DNA of 17,658 nt from JBIOJB01 sp044450465 (GTDB lineage: Bacteria > Chloroflexota > Dormibacteria > Dormibacterales > Dormibacteraceae). A program made the translations under genes and the position numbers. The number at the start of each line of letters is the position of its first letter. The stretch's first letter is position 1. The notes under the pieces were generated by a model. It ran no database searches and had not been told where the DNA came from. It saw only the letters and a list, made by a program, of their open reading frames with translations. Of this stretch, positions 6,039-12,166 are shown one piece after another. The DNA lies in the NCBI GenBank assembly GCA_044450465.1, contig JBIOJB010000063.1, positions 1 to 17,658 of the forward strand, written 5' to 3'.

Positions 6039-7498
6039 TTGCTGGACGTGGCCTCGGCTATGGCCTGCACGAGACCACGCGTCGTGTACTCGCGGGCGAC
6101 GATTGAGACCTCGAGGCCGAGCTTGCGCGCGGTGTCGGCAGTGACCGGGCCCATGCACGCGATCTCGGCCTCACCAAGGATCGCGGGCAGCCTGTCCTCG
6201 GGGAAGGCTCGGACGAAGTTGTGCACGGTGGAAGAGCTGGTGAACGTGACAACATCCGCGCCCTCGCCGTCGAACAGGCGCAACAGGGCCGCGCCCGCGG
6301 CCGGCGGGCAGACGGCGCGATAGACGGGCAGTATCTCGACCACGGCTCCGCGATTTGCAAGCAGCGATGGTAGCCCGTCACGGGCCACCTCCGCACGTGG
6401 GACGAGCACCCGCATTCCTTCCATCTCCCAGCCTTCGAGCGCCTTGGCCAAGCCTTCTGCCGTGTACTCGGATGTCACGAGCTCTGGACGCAGGCCATGG
6501 TTCTCGAGCGACTCCGCCGTCTCCTGACCGATGGCACATAGCTTCGAGGAGTGGAACGCTCGCGCGTCGCAGCCCGACCTCAGGAGCATCTGAAAGAAGA
6601 TGTCGACGGCGTTGGCGGACGCAAATATCACCAGGGCGGTGTCCCTCAGCGTGGCGATCGCGATTCGCACCCGCTCGTCGATCGGCATGGGGACGATTTC
6701 AATAGTCGGTATCTCCAGCACCGAGGCTCCCAGGTCGACCAGGTCCCTGCGGAAGGGATCGACCTGGTGGCGGGCTCGGGTGATGAGCACGCGTCTTCCA
6801 TGGAGGGGGCGTCGCGCCATCGTGTCGAGCCGCTCGGCCATCTCAACGCCAGGCCCGAGCACCAAGAGTGCATCGCCGCGGAGTCCGTAGGTCCCTGCCT
6901 TGCGCGCCAGCTCTCCGAGCGGCGCGTTCACCCGATGCTGTCCGGGCAGGCCTGGGTTCAAGATCAGCGACGCCGGCGTCTCGGGTGTCCGACCACCCGC
7001 CATCAGGGCGCCGATCCCTGACTCCCACCAGCCGGACGCCAGCCGTAGGACCACGGTCTCGCCGCCCTGCACCAACCCGAAGCCGACCGATGCGGAAAGC
7101 CCCTCGATCGTCAGCGGGATGCCGCTCATCACCGGGGCCGCCAGCTCGACTATCAAGCCGGGCATGGCCTCGAAGTCGATGCCCGCCCTCTCGAGCCGGT
7201 CGGCGAGCTCGCTGCCATTGGAGAAGGCGTACGGGTTGCCTGGGTACAGGACGGCCACCCTACCTCCACCGCGGGCCAAGCGGATCACCTCGTCGAGCGA
7301 TTCGAGCGGCGCCACGTCCGCGTCCGCGCGCGCGAGGTGAAGCAGCCCCACGCCACAGCCGTCGCTGTGGCGGATGACGTCGGCCTCCTTGATCGCCTCG
7401 ACGGCCTGCACGGTGGCCAAGCCGGGGTGCCCTGGTCCGATGCCGACTAGCCTTACTCTGCCGATACCACGATCCCCCACCCGGGACACGGCTGACAC
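6035..7498 (-). CDS. Tetrapyrrole (SAM-dependent) methylase domain fused to uroporphyrinogen-III synthase (HemD)
   Basis: A 487-residue two-domain protein. Residues about 14-228 are a tetrapyrrole-methylase fold beginning RVRLVGIGPGHPGL. Residues about 232-485 are a HemD domain beginning GRRVLITRARHQ, with the typical FASANAV and FTSSSTV segments; HemD closes hydroxymethylbilane to uroporphyrinogen III. CobA-HemD fusions are known and would then methylate the product toward sirohaem or cobalamin. Here the methylase is divergent: the CobA motif GGDPF.FGRGGEE is YPGNPYAFSNGSEL (about residues 85-98) and the VPGI motif is MPGL, features nearer to the YabN/MazG-type methylase domain than to true CobA. 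The methylase activity is therefore uncertain. The GTG at 7498 begins one base after the polyprenyl synthase stop. The 3' end overlaps the cyclophilin gene by 4 bases. Confidence 0.85.
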   Translation of the reverse strand: MSAVSRVGDRGIGRVRLVGIGPGHPGLATVQAVEAIKEADVIRHSDGCGVGLLHLARADADVAPLESLDEVIRLARGGGRVAVLYPGNPYAFSNGSELADRLERAGIDFEAMPGLIVELAAPVMSGIPLTIEGLSASVGFGLVQGGETVVLRLASGWWESGIGALMAGGRTPETPASLILNPGLPGQHRVNAPLGELARKAGTYGLRGDALLVLGPGVEMAERLDTMARRPLHGRRVLITRARHQVDPFRRDLVDLGASVLEIPTIEIVPMPIDERVRIAIATLRDTALVIFASANAVDIFFQMLLRSGCDARAFHSSKLCAIGQETAESLENHGLRPELVTSEYTAEGLAKALEGWEMEGMRVLVPRAEVARDGLPSLLANRGAVVEILPVYRAVCPPAAGAALLRLFDGEGADVVTFTSSSTVHNFVRAFPEDRLPAILGEAEIACMGPVTADTARKLGLEVSIVAREYTTRGLVQAIAEATSSK

Positions 7499-7499
7499 A

Positions 7500-8477
7500 T
7501 TAGAGCTTTCGGGAGACCACGTACTCGCTCAACCCGGCCAGCGTTTGGGTGACCGCGCCCGGCGGCAGCGCCACGAGCTCGCCAAGCGCCATGGCGGCAT
7601 GGTTGCGCGCGCGCTCGAGAGCTCGCTTCGGTCCCTGGCTTGCCCGCACGAGCCGCACCACATCGGAGGCCTGGTTCTCGGTCAGCTTGCGACCGTCGTC
7701 GAGGATCGCGGCCAGCTGATGCGCAGCAACAGCCGGGTCTTCTCTCGCCAGCATCAGCGGTAGGGTGGCGAATCCTTCAGCGACGTCGTGACCGATCGGC
7801 TTTCCCACCTCGCCTTCGCTTCCCGTGTAGTCGAGAAGGTCATCCGCGATTTGAAACGCAAGTCCAAGTTGCCGGCCGTAGCTGTGGAGCGCTGATCGCT
7901 CCTTCCCGTCCAGGCCGCCCAGCAACGCGCCTATGTCGCAGCACGCCGACACCAGGGTCGCCGTCTTGGCCTCGATTCGCTCCATATATTCGGCGATTCC
8001 GGTGGAGAAGCGGAACCGGGTCGCCTGCTGCCGCACCTCACCGGCGCAGATCTTCATGACGGTTCGGGCGAGGATCGCGACGACGTCGGGCGAGGCGGTG
8101 AGCGCCGCCTGCTCGTACGCCTTGGCGAAGTAATAGTCGCCGACAACGATGGCGGCTTCGTCGCCCAGCCGCGCCGCCACCGTCGGGCGGCCGCGGCGCA
8201 CCTTCGATCGGTCGATCACGTCGTCATGCACGAGAGTTGCCGCGTGAGTCAGCTCGACCGCCATCGCGGCCGGCGTCAGTCGGTTGGGGTCGTAGTCGCC
8301 GCAACGAGCCGCCAGCAGCACGAGCGCGGGACGGATCCGCTTGCCGCCCGCCTCGAAAAGAGCGGCCATCGGCGCGGCCACGACGGCCGGGTCGGCGTCA
8401 ATCGCCCGCATCAGCGCGCCCTCGATCAATTCCAGGTCGGCTGCGACCGGCCCGAACAAATCGGCTGTCTCGGTCAT
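7500..8477 (-). CDS. Trans-isoprenyl (polyprenyl) diphosphate synthase, probably long-chain
   Basis: A 325-residue member of the trans-prenyltransferase family that adds isopentenyl diphosphate units to an allylic diphosphate. The substrate motifs are clear: GGKRIRP (residues 44-50), the first Asp-rich motif DDVID (85-89) within LVHDDVIDRSKVRRGRPT, and the second DDLLD (212-216). At positions -5 and -4 before the first Asp motif are Ala80 and Thr81, small residues with no aromatic floor, which in this family allows long chains such as the menaquinone side chain. This points to a heptaprenyl- to decaprenyl-type synthase, not a farnesyl synthase. The ATG at 8477 overlaps the response-regulator stop as ATGA; the longer upstream frame is antisense-like and lacks homology. 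Exact chain length cannot be read. Confidence 0.92.
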   Translation of the reverse strand: MTETADLFGPVAADLELIEGALMRAIDADPAVVAAPMAALFEAGGKRIRPALVLLAARCGDYDPNRLTPAAMAVELTHAATLVHDDVIDRSKVRRGRPTVAARLGDEAAIVVGDYYFAKAYEQAALTASPDVVAILARTVMKICAGEVRQQATRFRFSTGIAEYMERIEAKTATLVSACCDIGALLGGLDGKERSALHSYGRQLGLAFQIADDLLDYTGSEGEVGKPIGHDVAEGFATLPLMLAREDPAVAAHQLAAILDDGRKLTENQASDVVRLVRASQGPKRALERARNHAAMALGELVALPPGAVTQTLAGLSEYVVSRKL

Positions 8478-9172
8478 GCCGGGCGCACGGATAGCCGGTA
8501 ACCGAGGCCCGGCACGGCCTCCAGGCTCAAACCGCATGCCGGCCGGCCGAACACCTTGTGACGCAGCCGTTGAACGTGCGGATCGACGGAATGGTCGTCC
8601 AGGCTCTGCGGGCTGCCCCACACCTTGTCACGCAGCTGGCCGCGGGTCAGCACGCGTTCCGGGTTCGAAGCAAGCACGTCGAGCAGGTTGAACTCCGTCA
8701 TGGTGAGGTGCACCTCCTGGTCGCCCACCCTCACCCGCCTGGCGGAATGGTCGATCTGGAGTCCTCCGACTCTGCTGACACCCTCCCGAGCGGCGCCACT
8801 CTCGGACGACGCGGTTCGCCGCAACAGCGCGCTGAGCCGAGCTGCCAGGACGCGCGGATCGTATGGCTTGCGGATGTAGTCGTCCGCCCCTACCTCGAAC
8901 CCGACGACCTCGTCGGTTCTGTTGGATCGCGACGTGAGAAGGACGATGGGAATCGTGAGACCACGACGTCTCAGCTCACGAACGACTTCGGTGCCGCTTA
9001 TGTCAGGCAGCACCCATTCCGTGAGCAGAAGGTCCGCTTGCCCTGCACTGGTGAGCTCGATCGCGCGCTCGCCTGTGGCGGCCTCAACGACATCATGGCC
9101 GTGCAGGCGGCAGAGGTCAGCCACCCCGTGCCGGTCATCGGCGGCGGGATCGACCACCACGATGCGGCGCAT
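8474..9172 (-). CDS. OmpR/PhoB-type response regulator with atypical (Glu) receiver
   Basis: A 232-residue two-domain regulator. The receiver (residues 2-118) has Thr80 and Lys102 (IRKP) in place, but the phospho-acceptor Asp is Glu52 (LLLTEWVLPD), and the acidic pair at the first strand reads VVVDPA, so one of the two metal-binding Asp residues is lost. The C-terminal winged helix (about 133-229) is normal: HLTMTEFNLLDVLA, VLTRGQLRDKVWG, VDPHVQRLRHK and LEAVPGLGYRL, the OmpR family pattern. A Glu at the acceptor often mimics phosphorylation, so it may bind DNA without a kinase; no histidine kinase is near. The ATG at 9172 puts the first strand at the expected place. It lies 20 bases after the DUF4177-like gene and overlaps the polyprenyl synthase start. 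Targets unknown. Confidence 0.9.
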   Translation of the reverse strand: MRRIVVVDPAADDRHGVADLCRLHGHDVVEAATGERAIELTSAGQADLLLTEWVLPDISGTEVVRELRRRGLTIPIVLLTSRSNRTDEVVGFEVGADDYIRKPYDPRVLAARLSALLRRTASSESGAAREGVSRVGGLQIDHSARRVRVGDQEVHLTMTEFNLLDVLASNPERVLTRGQLRDKVWGSPQSLDDHSVDPHVQRLRHKVFGRPACGLSLEAVPGLGYRLSVRPA

Positions 9173-9192
9173 CGGCCCGGTGGCGGCAGCTG

Positions 9193-9519
9193 TCAGCTGT
9201 GGTTCGGAGGCGCGAACCCCACCCGGCGCGACTCTCGCCCCGCGCGCTTCGGTCTTCGCATCAGGAGCACGCGCTTCTCGCCTCCGTCCACAACCTCGGC
9301 CAGCTCCCAACCGTCGGTCGACGATTCCTGGAGCACCTTCACCAGGGTCACCCCGTCGGCGACCTGGGCGACGGTGAGGACCCTGGTCGAATATTCCCAA
9401 TCCCTTGCGGGCAGTCCGACCGACGGGATCAGGCCTGGTGCGGCCGCCCCATCGCCAGGCCTCGATGGCTGAGGGTCATCGGGCTCCTCGTCAGGATCCT
9501 CTTCGACGCGGACTTCCAT
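9193..9519 (-). CDS. DUF4177-like small protein
   Basis: A 108-residue protein. The first 38 residues are acidic and Pro-rich and probably disordered. Residues about 39-92 form a compact domain with WEYSTRVLTV, then LLQE-like helix residues (VLQESSTDGWELAEVV) and ending VLLMRRPKR. The pattern of an aromatic-rich strand, a helix, GWEL and a closing hydrophobic strand with basic end resembles DUF4177, a family of small proteins of unknown role. The ATG at 9519 has a purine-rich GAGAG directly before it and a TACAAT 12 bases upstream. It precedes the response regulator by 20 bases, so it may be the first protein gene of the operon. Function is not known. Confidence 0.65.
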   Translation of the reverse strand: MEVRVEEDPDEEPDDPQPSRPGDGAAAPGLIPSVGLPARDWEYSTRVLTVAQVADGVTLVKVLQESSTDGWELAEVVDGGEKRVLLMRRPKRAGRESRRVGFAPPNHS

Positions 9520-9530
9520 CTCTCAAAACG

Positions 9531-9536
9531 ATTGTA
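9531..9536 (-). promoter_or_regulatory. Putative -10 box (TACAAT) for the operon
   Basis: The minus strand reads TACAAT at 9536-9531, with the ATG of the DUF4177-like gene 11 bases later, giving a leader of only a few bases. No convincing -35 is visible; that position falls inside the 3' end of the upstream tRNA. It is the best candidate for the start of the long minus-strand operon. Confidence 0.35.
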
Positions 9537-9554
9537 GGCGGATGATCCGCGCGA

Positions 9555-9627
9555 TACCCCCGGCGGGGGTCGAACCCGCGCTGTACCGGGTTTAAGCCGG
9601 CTGCCTCTGCCATTGGGCTACGGGGGC
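9555..9627 (-). tRNA. tRNA with anticodon UAA and short variable arm (nominally Leu)
   Basis: A full 73-nt cloverleaf folds. The acceptor is GCCCCCG (9627-9621) with CGGGGGT (9562-9556), closing with a G-U pair. The D arm stem is GCC/GGC, the anticodon arm GCCGG-CTTAAAC-CCGGT gives anticodon TAA, and the T arm is GCGGG-TTCGACC-CCCGC. The discriminator is A. The variable loop is only five bases (ACAGC), a class I tRNA, whereas bacterial tRNA-Leu has a long variable arm. CCA is not encoded (TCG follows), unlike the Pro and Cys tRNAs here. A UUA-reading identity is what the anticodon says; the amino acid is not certain. It lies 49 bases after the dehydrogenase stop, on the same strand. Confidence 0.85.
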
Positions 9628-9676
9628 ACTTCCATTCTGCCCTGCCGAAACCGCGGCGGCTAGTGCACTCGAAAGG

Positions 9677-10549
9677 CTACTGCGGGTAGTCGAAGAACCC
9701 CTTGCCCGATTTACGGCCGAGGTGACCTGCCTCCACCAGCTCCCGGAGCAGCGCGGGTGCGTCGGCGCCCTCGCCCTGCCGGTGCCGGTCCTTCATCGCG
9801 CCGTAAAAGATGTCGAGGCCGCTGAAATCGAGCAGATGGAAAGGGCCCATTGGCCAGTTCAGGCCCTTTTGAACCGCGATGTCGATGTCCTCGGCGGTGG
9901 CGTATCCGCCCTCAAGCAGGTGCAGAGCCTCCTCGGAGGCGGCGAACAGGATCCGGTTGACGATGAAGCCCCAGATCTCTTTGTTTAGAAGGACGGGCGT
10001 GCGTCCGATGTTCCGGACGAACTCCATCGCCGTGTCTACAGTCGAGTCGGACGTCTTGGGGCCCCGCACCACCTCGCACAGCTGCATCACGGTGACCGGG
10101 TGGAAGAAGTGCATGTTGCAGCAAAGCTGCGGCCGGCCCGTGAAGTCGGCGAGCCGGCTGATCGCGATCGTGCTGGAGTTGCTCGCGAGGATCGCGTCGG
10201 GCTTGGCGTGCTTGCCCAGCGCTTCGAAGACGGCTTTCTTGGCGTCGAAATTCTCAATCACGGCTTCGATGACGAGGTCGGCCGAAGGCGCTGCCTGAGC
10301 GAGGTCGGCCGAATCGGTGATTCGAGCCAGCGCTTCGTTCGCGGCGTCCCTGGTGAGCCTGCCCTTCTCCACCGACCGGTCCAGCAGGCGGCTGTTCTGC
10401 GCGCGCGCCCGCTCCACTTGACCCGGCAGATTGTCGACCAGAGTCACGTCGTACCGGCCGGTGAGCGCCGTTTGAAGAGCGATCTGCGAGCCCATGGTTC
10501 CGGCGCCAACCACCAGCACCCGCTTCAATTCATGCATGCGCGTCAGCAT
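9677..10549 (-). CDS. 3-hydroxyacyl-CoA (3-hydroxybutyryl-CoA) dehydrogenase
   Basis: A 290-residue NAD(P)-dependent dehydrogenase of the 3-hydroxybutyryl-CoA type, which interconverts 3-hydroxyacyl-CoA and acetoacetyl-CoA-type substrates in fatty-acid oxidation, butyrate or polyhydroxybutyrate-linked metabolism. Visible: the Rossmann motif VLVVGAGTMGSQIA (residues 11-24), ASNSSTIAIS in the middle with the conserved Ser, HFFHPV containing the catalytic His, the paired Glu in CEVV, GFIVNRIL with the conserved Asn, and the C-terminal domain GLNWPMGPFHLLDFSGLD and GRKSGKGFFDYP at the end. Length is standard for the single-domain enzyme, not the large multifunctional FadB. The ATG at 10549 or the one at 10537 could be the start; the start overlaps that of the divergent metallopeptidase gene. 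No fatty-acid partner genes are adjacent. Confidence 0.93.
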   Translation of the reverse strand: MLTRMHELKRVLVVGAGTMGSQIALQTALTGRYDVTLVDNLPGQVERARAQNSRLLDRSVEKGRLTRDAANEALARITDSADLAQAAPSADLVIEAVIENFDAKKAVFEALGKHAKPDAILASNSSTIAISRLADFTGRPQLCCNMHFFHPVTVMQLCEVVRGPKTSDSTVDTAMEFVRNIGRTPVLLNKEIWGFIVNRILFAASEEALHLLEGGYATAEDIDIAVQKGLNWPMGPFHLLDFSGLDIFYGAMKDRHRQGEGADAPALLRELVEAGHLGRKSGKGFFDYPQ

Positions 10550-10850
10550 GAAGCAATTCGAGGCTGCGGCGCAGGCAGCGCTCGATTCACTTCCCGAGCA
10601 GTTCCGAACTTACCTCGAGAACACGGTGTTCATCGTCGAGGAACAGTCGGCCGAGGGCTTGATGGGACTGTACGAGGGCGCCGGCGCCCTGGCCGGCGGC
10701 GACGATTTTCCTCAACGAATCACTCTCTACAAAAGGGCGCACGAGGAGGGCTGCGAATCGATGCCCGAGCTGGTGGATGAGGTCAAACGCACGATCCTCC
10801 ACGAGATCGGGCATCACTTTGGAATGGAGGAGGACGAGCTTCCTTTCTGA
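10548..10850 (+). CDS. Zincin_1 family (DUF1025-type) metallopeptidase-like protein
   Basis: A 100-residue protein ending with the zincin motif HEIGHHFGMEEDEL (residues 85-98): His85 and His89 would bind zinc and Glu86 would be catalytic, with an acidic residue after Gly-Met as likely third ligand. The front half carries GLMGLYEGAGAL and ITLYKRAHEEG, both usual in this compact family of putative metallopeptidases in Actinomycetota and Chloroflexota. Substrate is unknown. I chose the ATG at 10548 because it begins MKQFEAAAQAALDSLP, the helix expected at the N-terminus; the ATG at 10536 would add four residues. The start region overlaps the start of the divergent dehydrogenase, and the stop is five bases from the convergent flavin reductase stop. 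Confidence 0.88.
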   Translation: MKQFEAAAQAALDSLPEQFRTYLENTVFIVEEQSAEGLMGLYEGAGALAGGDDFPQRITLYKRAHEEGCESMPELVDEVKRTILHEIGHHFGMEEDELPF

Positions 10851-10855
10851 TGGCC

Positions 10856-11329
10856 CTACTTGAGCGTCCAGTACGCGCGGTCCCAGACGATGAGTGGATT
10901 CCCGGATCCGGCTGCTGCGGTTTCGATCGCGCCGACGCAAATGTCCTGGTCGCCCACATGGTGAGTCTGGACCAGCCGGCACTCGAGCCAGGCAATGGCT
11001 CCCTCTACGAGGGGGATTCCGTTGGTGCCGAGCCGGTGAGGAAGCGACGACCACTTGGCATCCAGTGCTGGAGCCCGCCCGGCCAACCGGTCGGCGATGA
11101 ACTCATGGCTCCGCGTCAGCGCACTCACATTGAACTCGCCCGTCTGGGCGATAACCTGCCGCGTGGCGCTTTCGTGCTGAAGCACAACCAGCACCATCGG
11201 CGGCTCGGCGGCAATCGGAACGAGGCTGCTCGCGGTCAATCCGCGGTACTCGTCACCGTCGCGTGTGCTCACGATGACAACCGCGGCGGCAAGGCGAGCC
11301 AGCACGTCTCTCAGCCGCTGATCGGGCAT
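10856..11329 (-). CDS. Flavin reductase-like domain protein (FMN-binding split barrel)
   Basis: A 157-residue protein of the flavin-reductase-like family. Family markers are VVIVSTRDGDEYRGLTASSL (about residues 17-36), the hallmark thin-barrel FMN segment, PPMVLVVLQHES with the loop after it, GEFNVSAL, and AIAWLECRLVQTHHVGDQDI before the C-terminal strand. Such proteins reduce FMN or FAD with NAD(P)H, often for a partner monooxygenase, or use bound flavin for other reductions. No oxygenase lies in the window. The start ATG at 11329 gives the expected N-terminal helix (RLRDVLARL). It converges on the Zincin_1 gene with a 5-base gap and is divergent from tRNA-Cys. Substrate unknown. Confidence 0.88.
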   Translation of the reverse strand: MPDQRLRDVLARLAAAVVIVSTRDGDEYRGLTASSLVPIAAEPPMVLVVLQHESATRQVIAQTGEFNVSALTRSHEFIADRLAGRAPALDAKWSSLPHRLGTNGIPLVEGAIAWLECRLVQTHHVGDQDICVGAIETAAAGSGNPLIVWDRAYWTLK

Positions 11330-11397
11330 AGCTTTCTCAGACTAGCGGGCGGGCCGGGGTGTCAGCCGTCGACGGTAGAATCGACGCCGAGGTTCAG

Positions 11398-11471
<74 letters not shown>

Positions 11472-11544
11472 AAAGACTCCGCATCACCAGATCGAGCGAA
11501 TCCAAAGCTGCGGCTCCGGGCTCCGCTGGTGGCGGGTGGAAAAG

Positions 11545-11572
11545 AAAGGACCGGAGGCGTTTCCGGCCCTTT
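11545..11572 (-). terminator. Rho-independent terminator-like hairpin
   Basis: AAAGGACCGGA (11545-11555) pairs with TCCGGCCCTTT (11562-11572) except for one A-C mismatch, leaving a loop of six bases. Read on the minus strand the hairpin is followed by CTTTTCC, a short T-rich run, so it best suits the minus-strand Pro/Glu-tail gene that ends 21 bases upstream. It is nearly symmetric and could also stop read-through from tRNA-Cys. Confidence 0.7.
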
Positions 11573-11593
11573 GAAATGAGCTTTTATTAGGCG

Positions 11594-11953
11594 CTAGTCG
11601 CCGCCGCCCGAGCCGCCCTGGCTGTTCCCGTTCTGACCGCCCTCGCCGTCAGACCCCTCCTGGTCGTCCGACCCGGAGTTCGTGGTGCCATCCTCGTCGG
11701 GCGCTTCAGTTGGTTCCGCGGTCGGCTTGGCCGTCGGCGTCGGCTCCGGTTTCTCTGACGGTTCAGGCTTCGGCGATGCCTCCGGCGACTCCTTGGGCTC
11801 GGTGCGAGCGCCGCTCGCGTCATCGCTGTGTCGAGTCTGCTGCACGCCGGCGAGATTGATGCTCAATCCACCGGTGTGAGCGGAGACGCCCACCATGGCA
11901 ATCAGGAACGCCCCGACCGCCCCTCCCACTATCAAACCAATTGGCCTTTTCAC
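11594..11953 (-). CDS. Single-span membrane protein with Pro/Glu-rich then Gly/Ser-rich tail
   Basis: A 119-residue protein with an excellent ribosome site: GGAGGAAA lies just before the GTG at 11953, which settles the start (longer frames are upstream noise). Residues 1-4 are basic, residues about 5-24 form one hydrophobic helix (IGLIVGGAVGAFLIAMVGVS), and the rest is low complexity: a Pro/Glu/Lys/Thr stretch (about residues 51-88) then an acidic Gly/Asn/Ser tail ending GGSGGGD. No catalytic motif. It is likely anchored in the membrane with the tail outside, or secreted. It is divergent from the ECF sigma factor and its tail resembles that of the sigma factor's partner in composition, so it may belong to the same regulon. 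Function unknown. Confidence 0.75.
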   Translation of the reverse strand: MKRPIGLIVGGAVGAFLIAMVGVSAHTGGLSINLAGVQQTRHSDDASGARTEPKESPEASPKPEPSEKPEPTPTAKPTAEPTEAPDEDGTTNSGSDDQEGSDGEGGQNGNSQGGSGGGD

Positions 11954-12001
11954 GTTTCCTCCAACGCGCCGAACTCGACGCGATGTTCTGTTGTGACAAG
12001 A

Positions 12002-12126
12002 GCCGGCTTCATGCCGGCGTGAGTACTCATGGGAAACCGTCGGGCGGGCAGAAGTACCCATTTCGGGATGGGCGCCCGGGAGAGACTGCAATCCCTCTTC
12101 CCTGACCGAACAGGGGTTCGGTTTCC
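12002..12126. promoter_or_regulatory. Structured intergenic region between divergent sigma-factor locus genes
   Basis: The 213-base gap 11954-12166 holds no gene but several inverted repeats. GCCGGC-TTCAT-GCCGGC sits at 12002-12018. CCCAT-TTCGGG-ATGGG is at 12057-12072, inside GGGCG (12042-12046) paired with CGCCC (12073-12077). ACCGAAC-AGGG-GTTCGGT is at 12105-12122. GGAAACCG at 12032-12039 recurs inverted as CGGTTTCC at 12119-12126; GGAAAC resembles the -35 of ECF sigma promoters and faces each divergent gene. It may be a bidirectional autoregulated promoter, a structured leader RNA, or both. I could not match it to a known riboswitch. Confidence 0.45.
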
Positions 12127-12166
12127 GCTGCCGGGTTTGGGGCGCTCAGGCGTTAGCTCCTTCCAG

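Noticed and set aside
5295..6323. Long plus-strand ORF of 342 codons opposite the cyclophilin and HemD genes
   Set aside because: It is antisense to clear cyclophilin and HemD domains, is rich in Arg/His/Gly as GC-rich shadows are, and has no family features.
8558..9472. Plus-strand ORF of 304 codons opposite the response regulator
   Set aside because: The minus strand encodes an OmpR-type regulator with all expected DNA-binding segments; the plus frame is a shadow.
12080..12130. Degenerate tRNA 3' half (AGGGGTTCGGTTTCC)
   Set aside because: It looks like a T arm at first sight, but no acceptor or anticodon arm pairs with it and the T stem does not close.
12029..12166. N-terminal extension of the sigma factor by 46 residues from an upstream start
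   Set aside because: The extension reads through hairpins in the divergent gap and has no sigma-factor homology; the ATG at 12167 fits better.
12020..12166. Known riboswitch (glycine, c-di-AMP, cobalamin or ZTP type) in the structured gap
   Set aside because: Short words such as GGGAGAG or GAGCTAACGCCTGAGCG recall such RNAs, but the ordered conserved core of none of them could be aligned on either strand.
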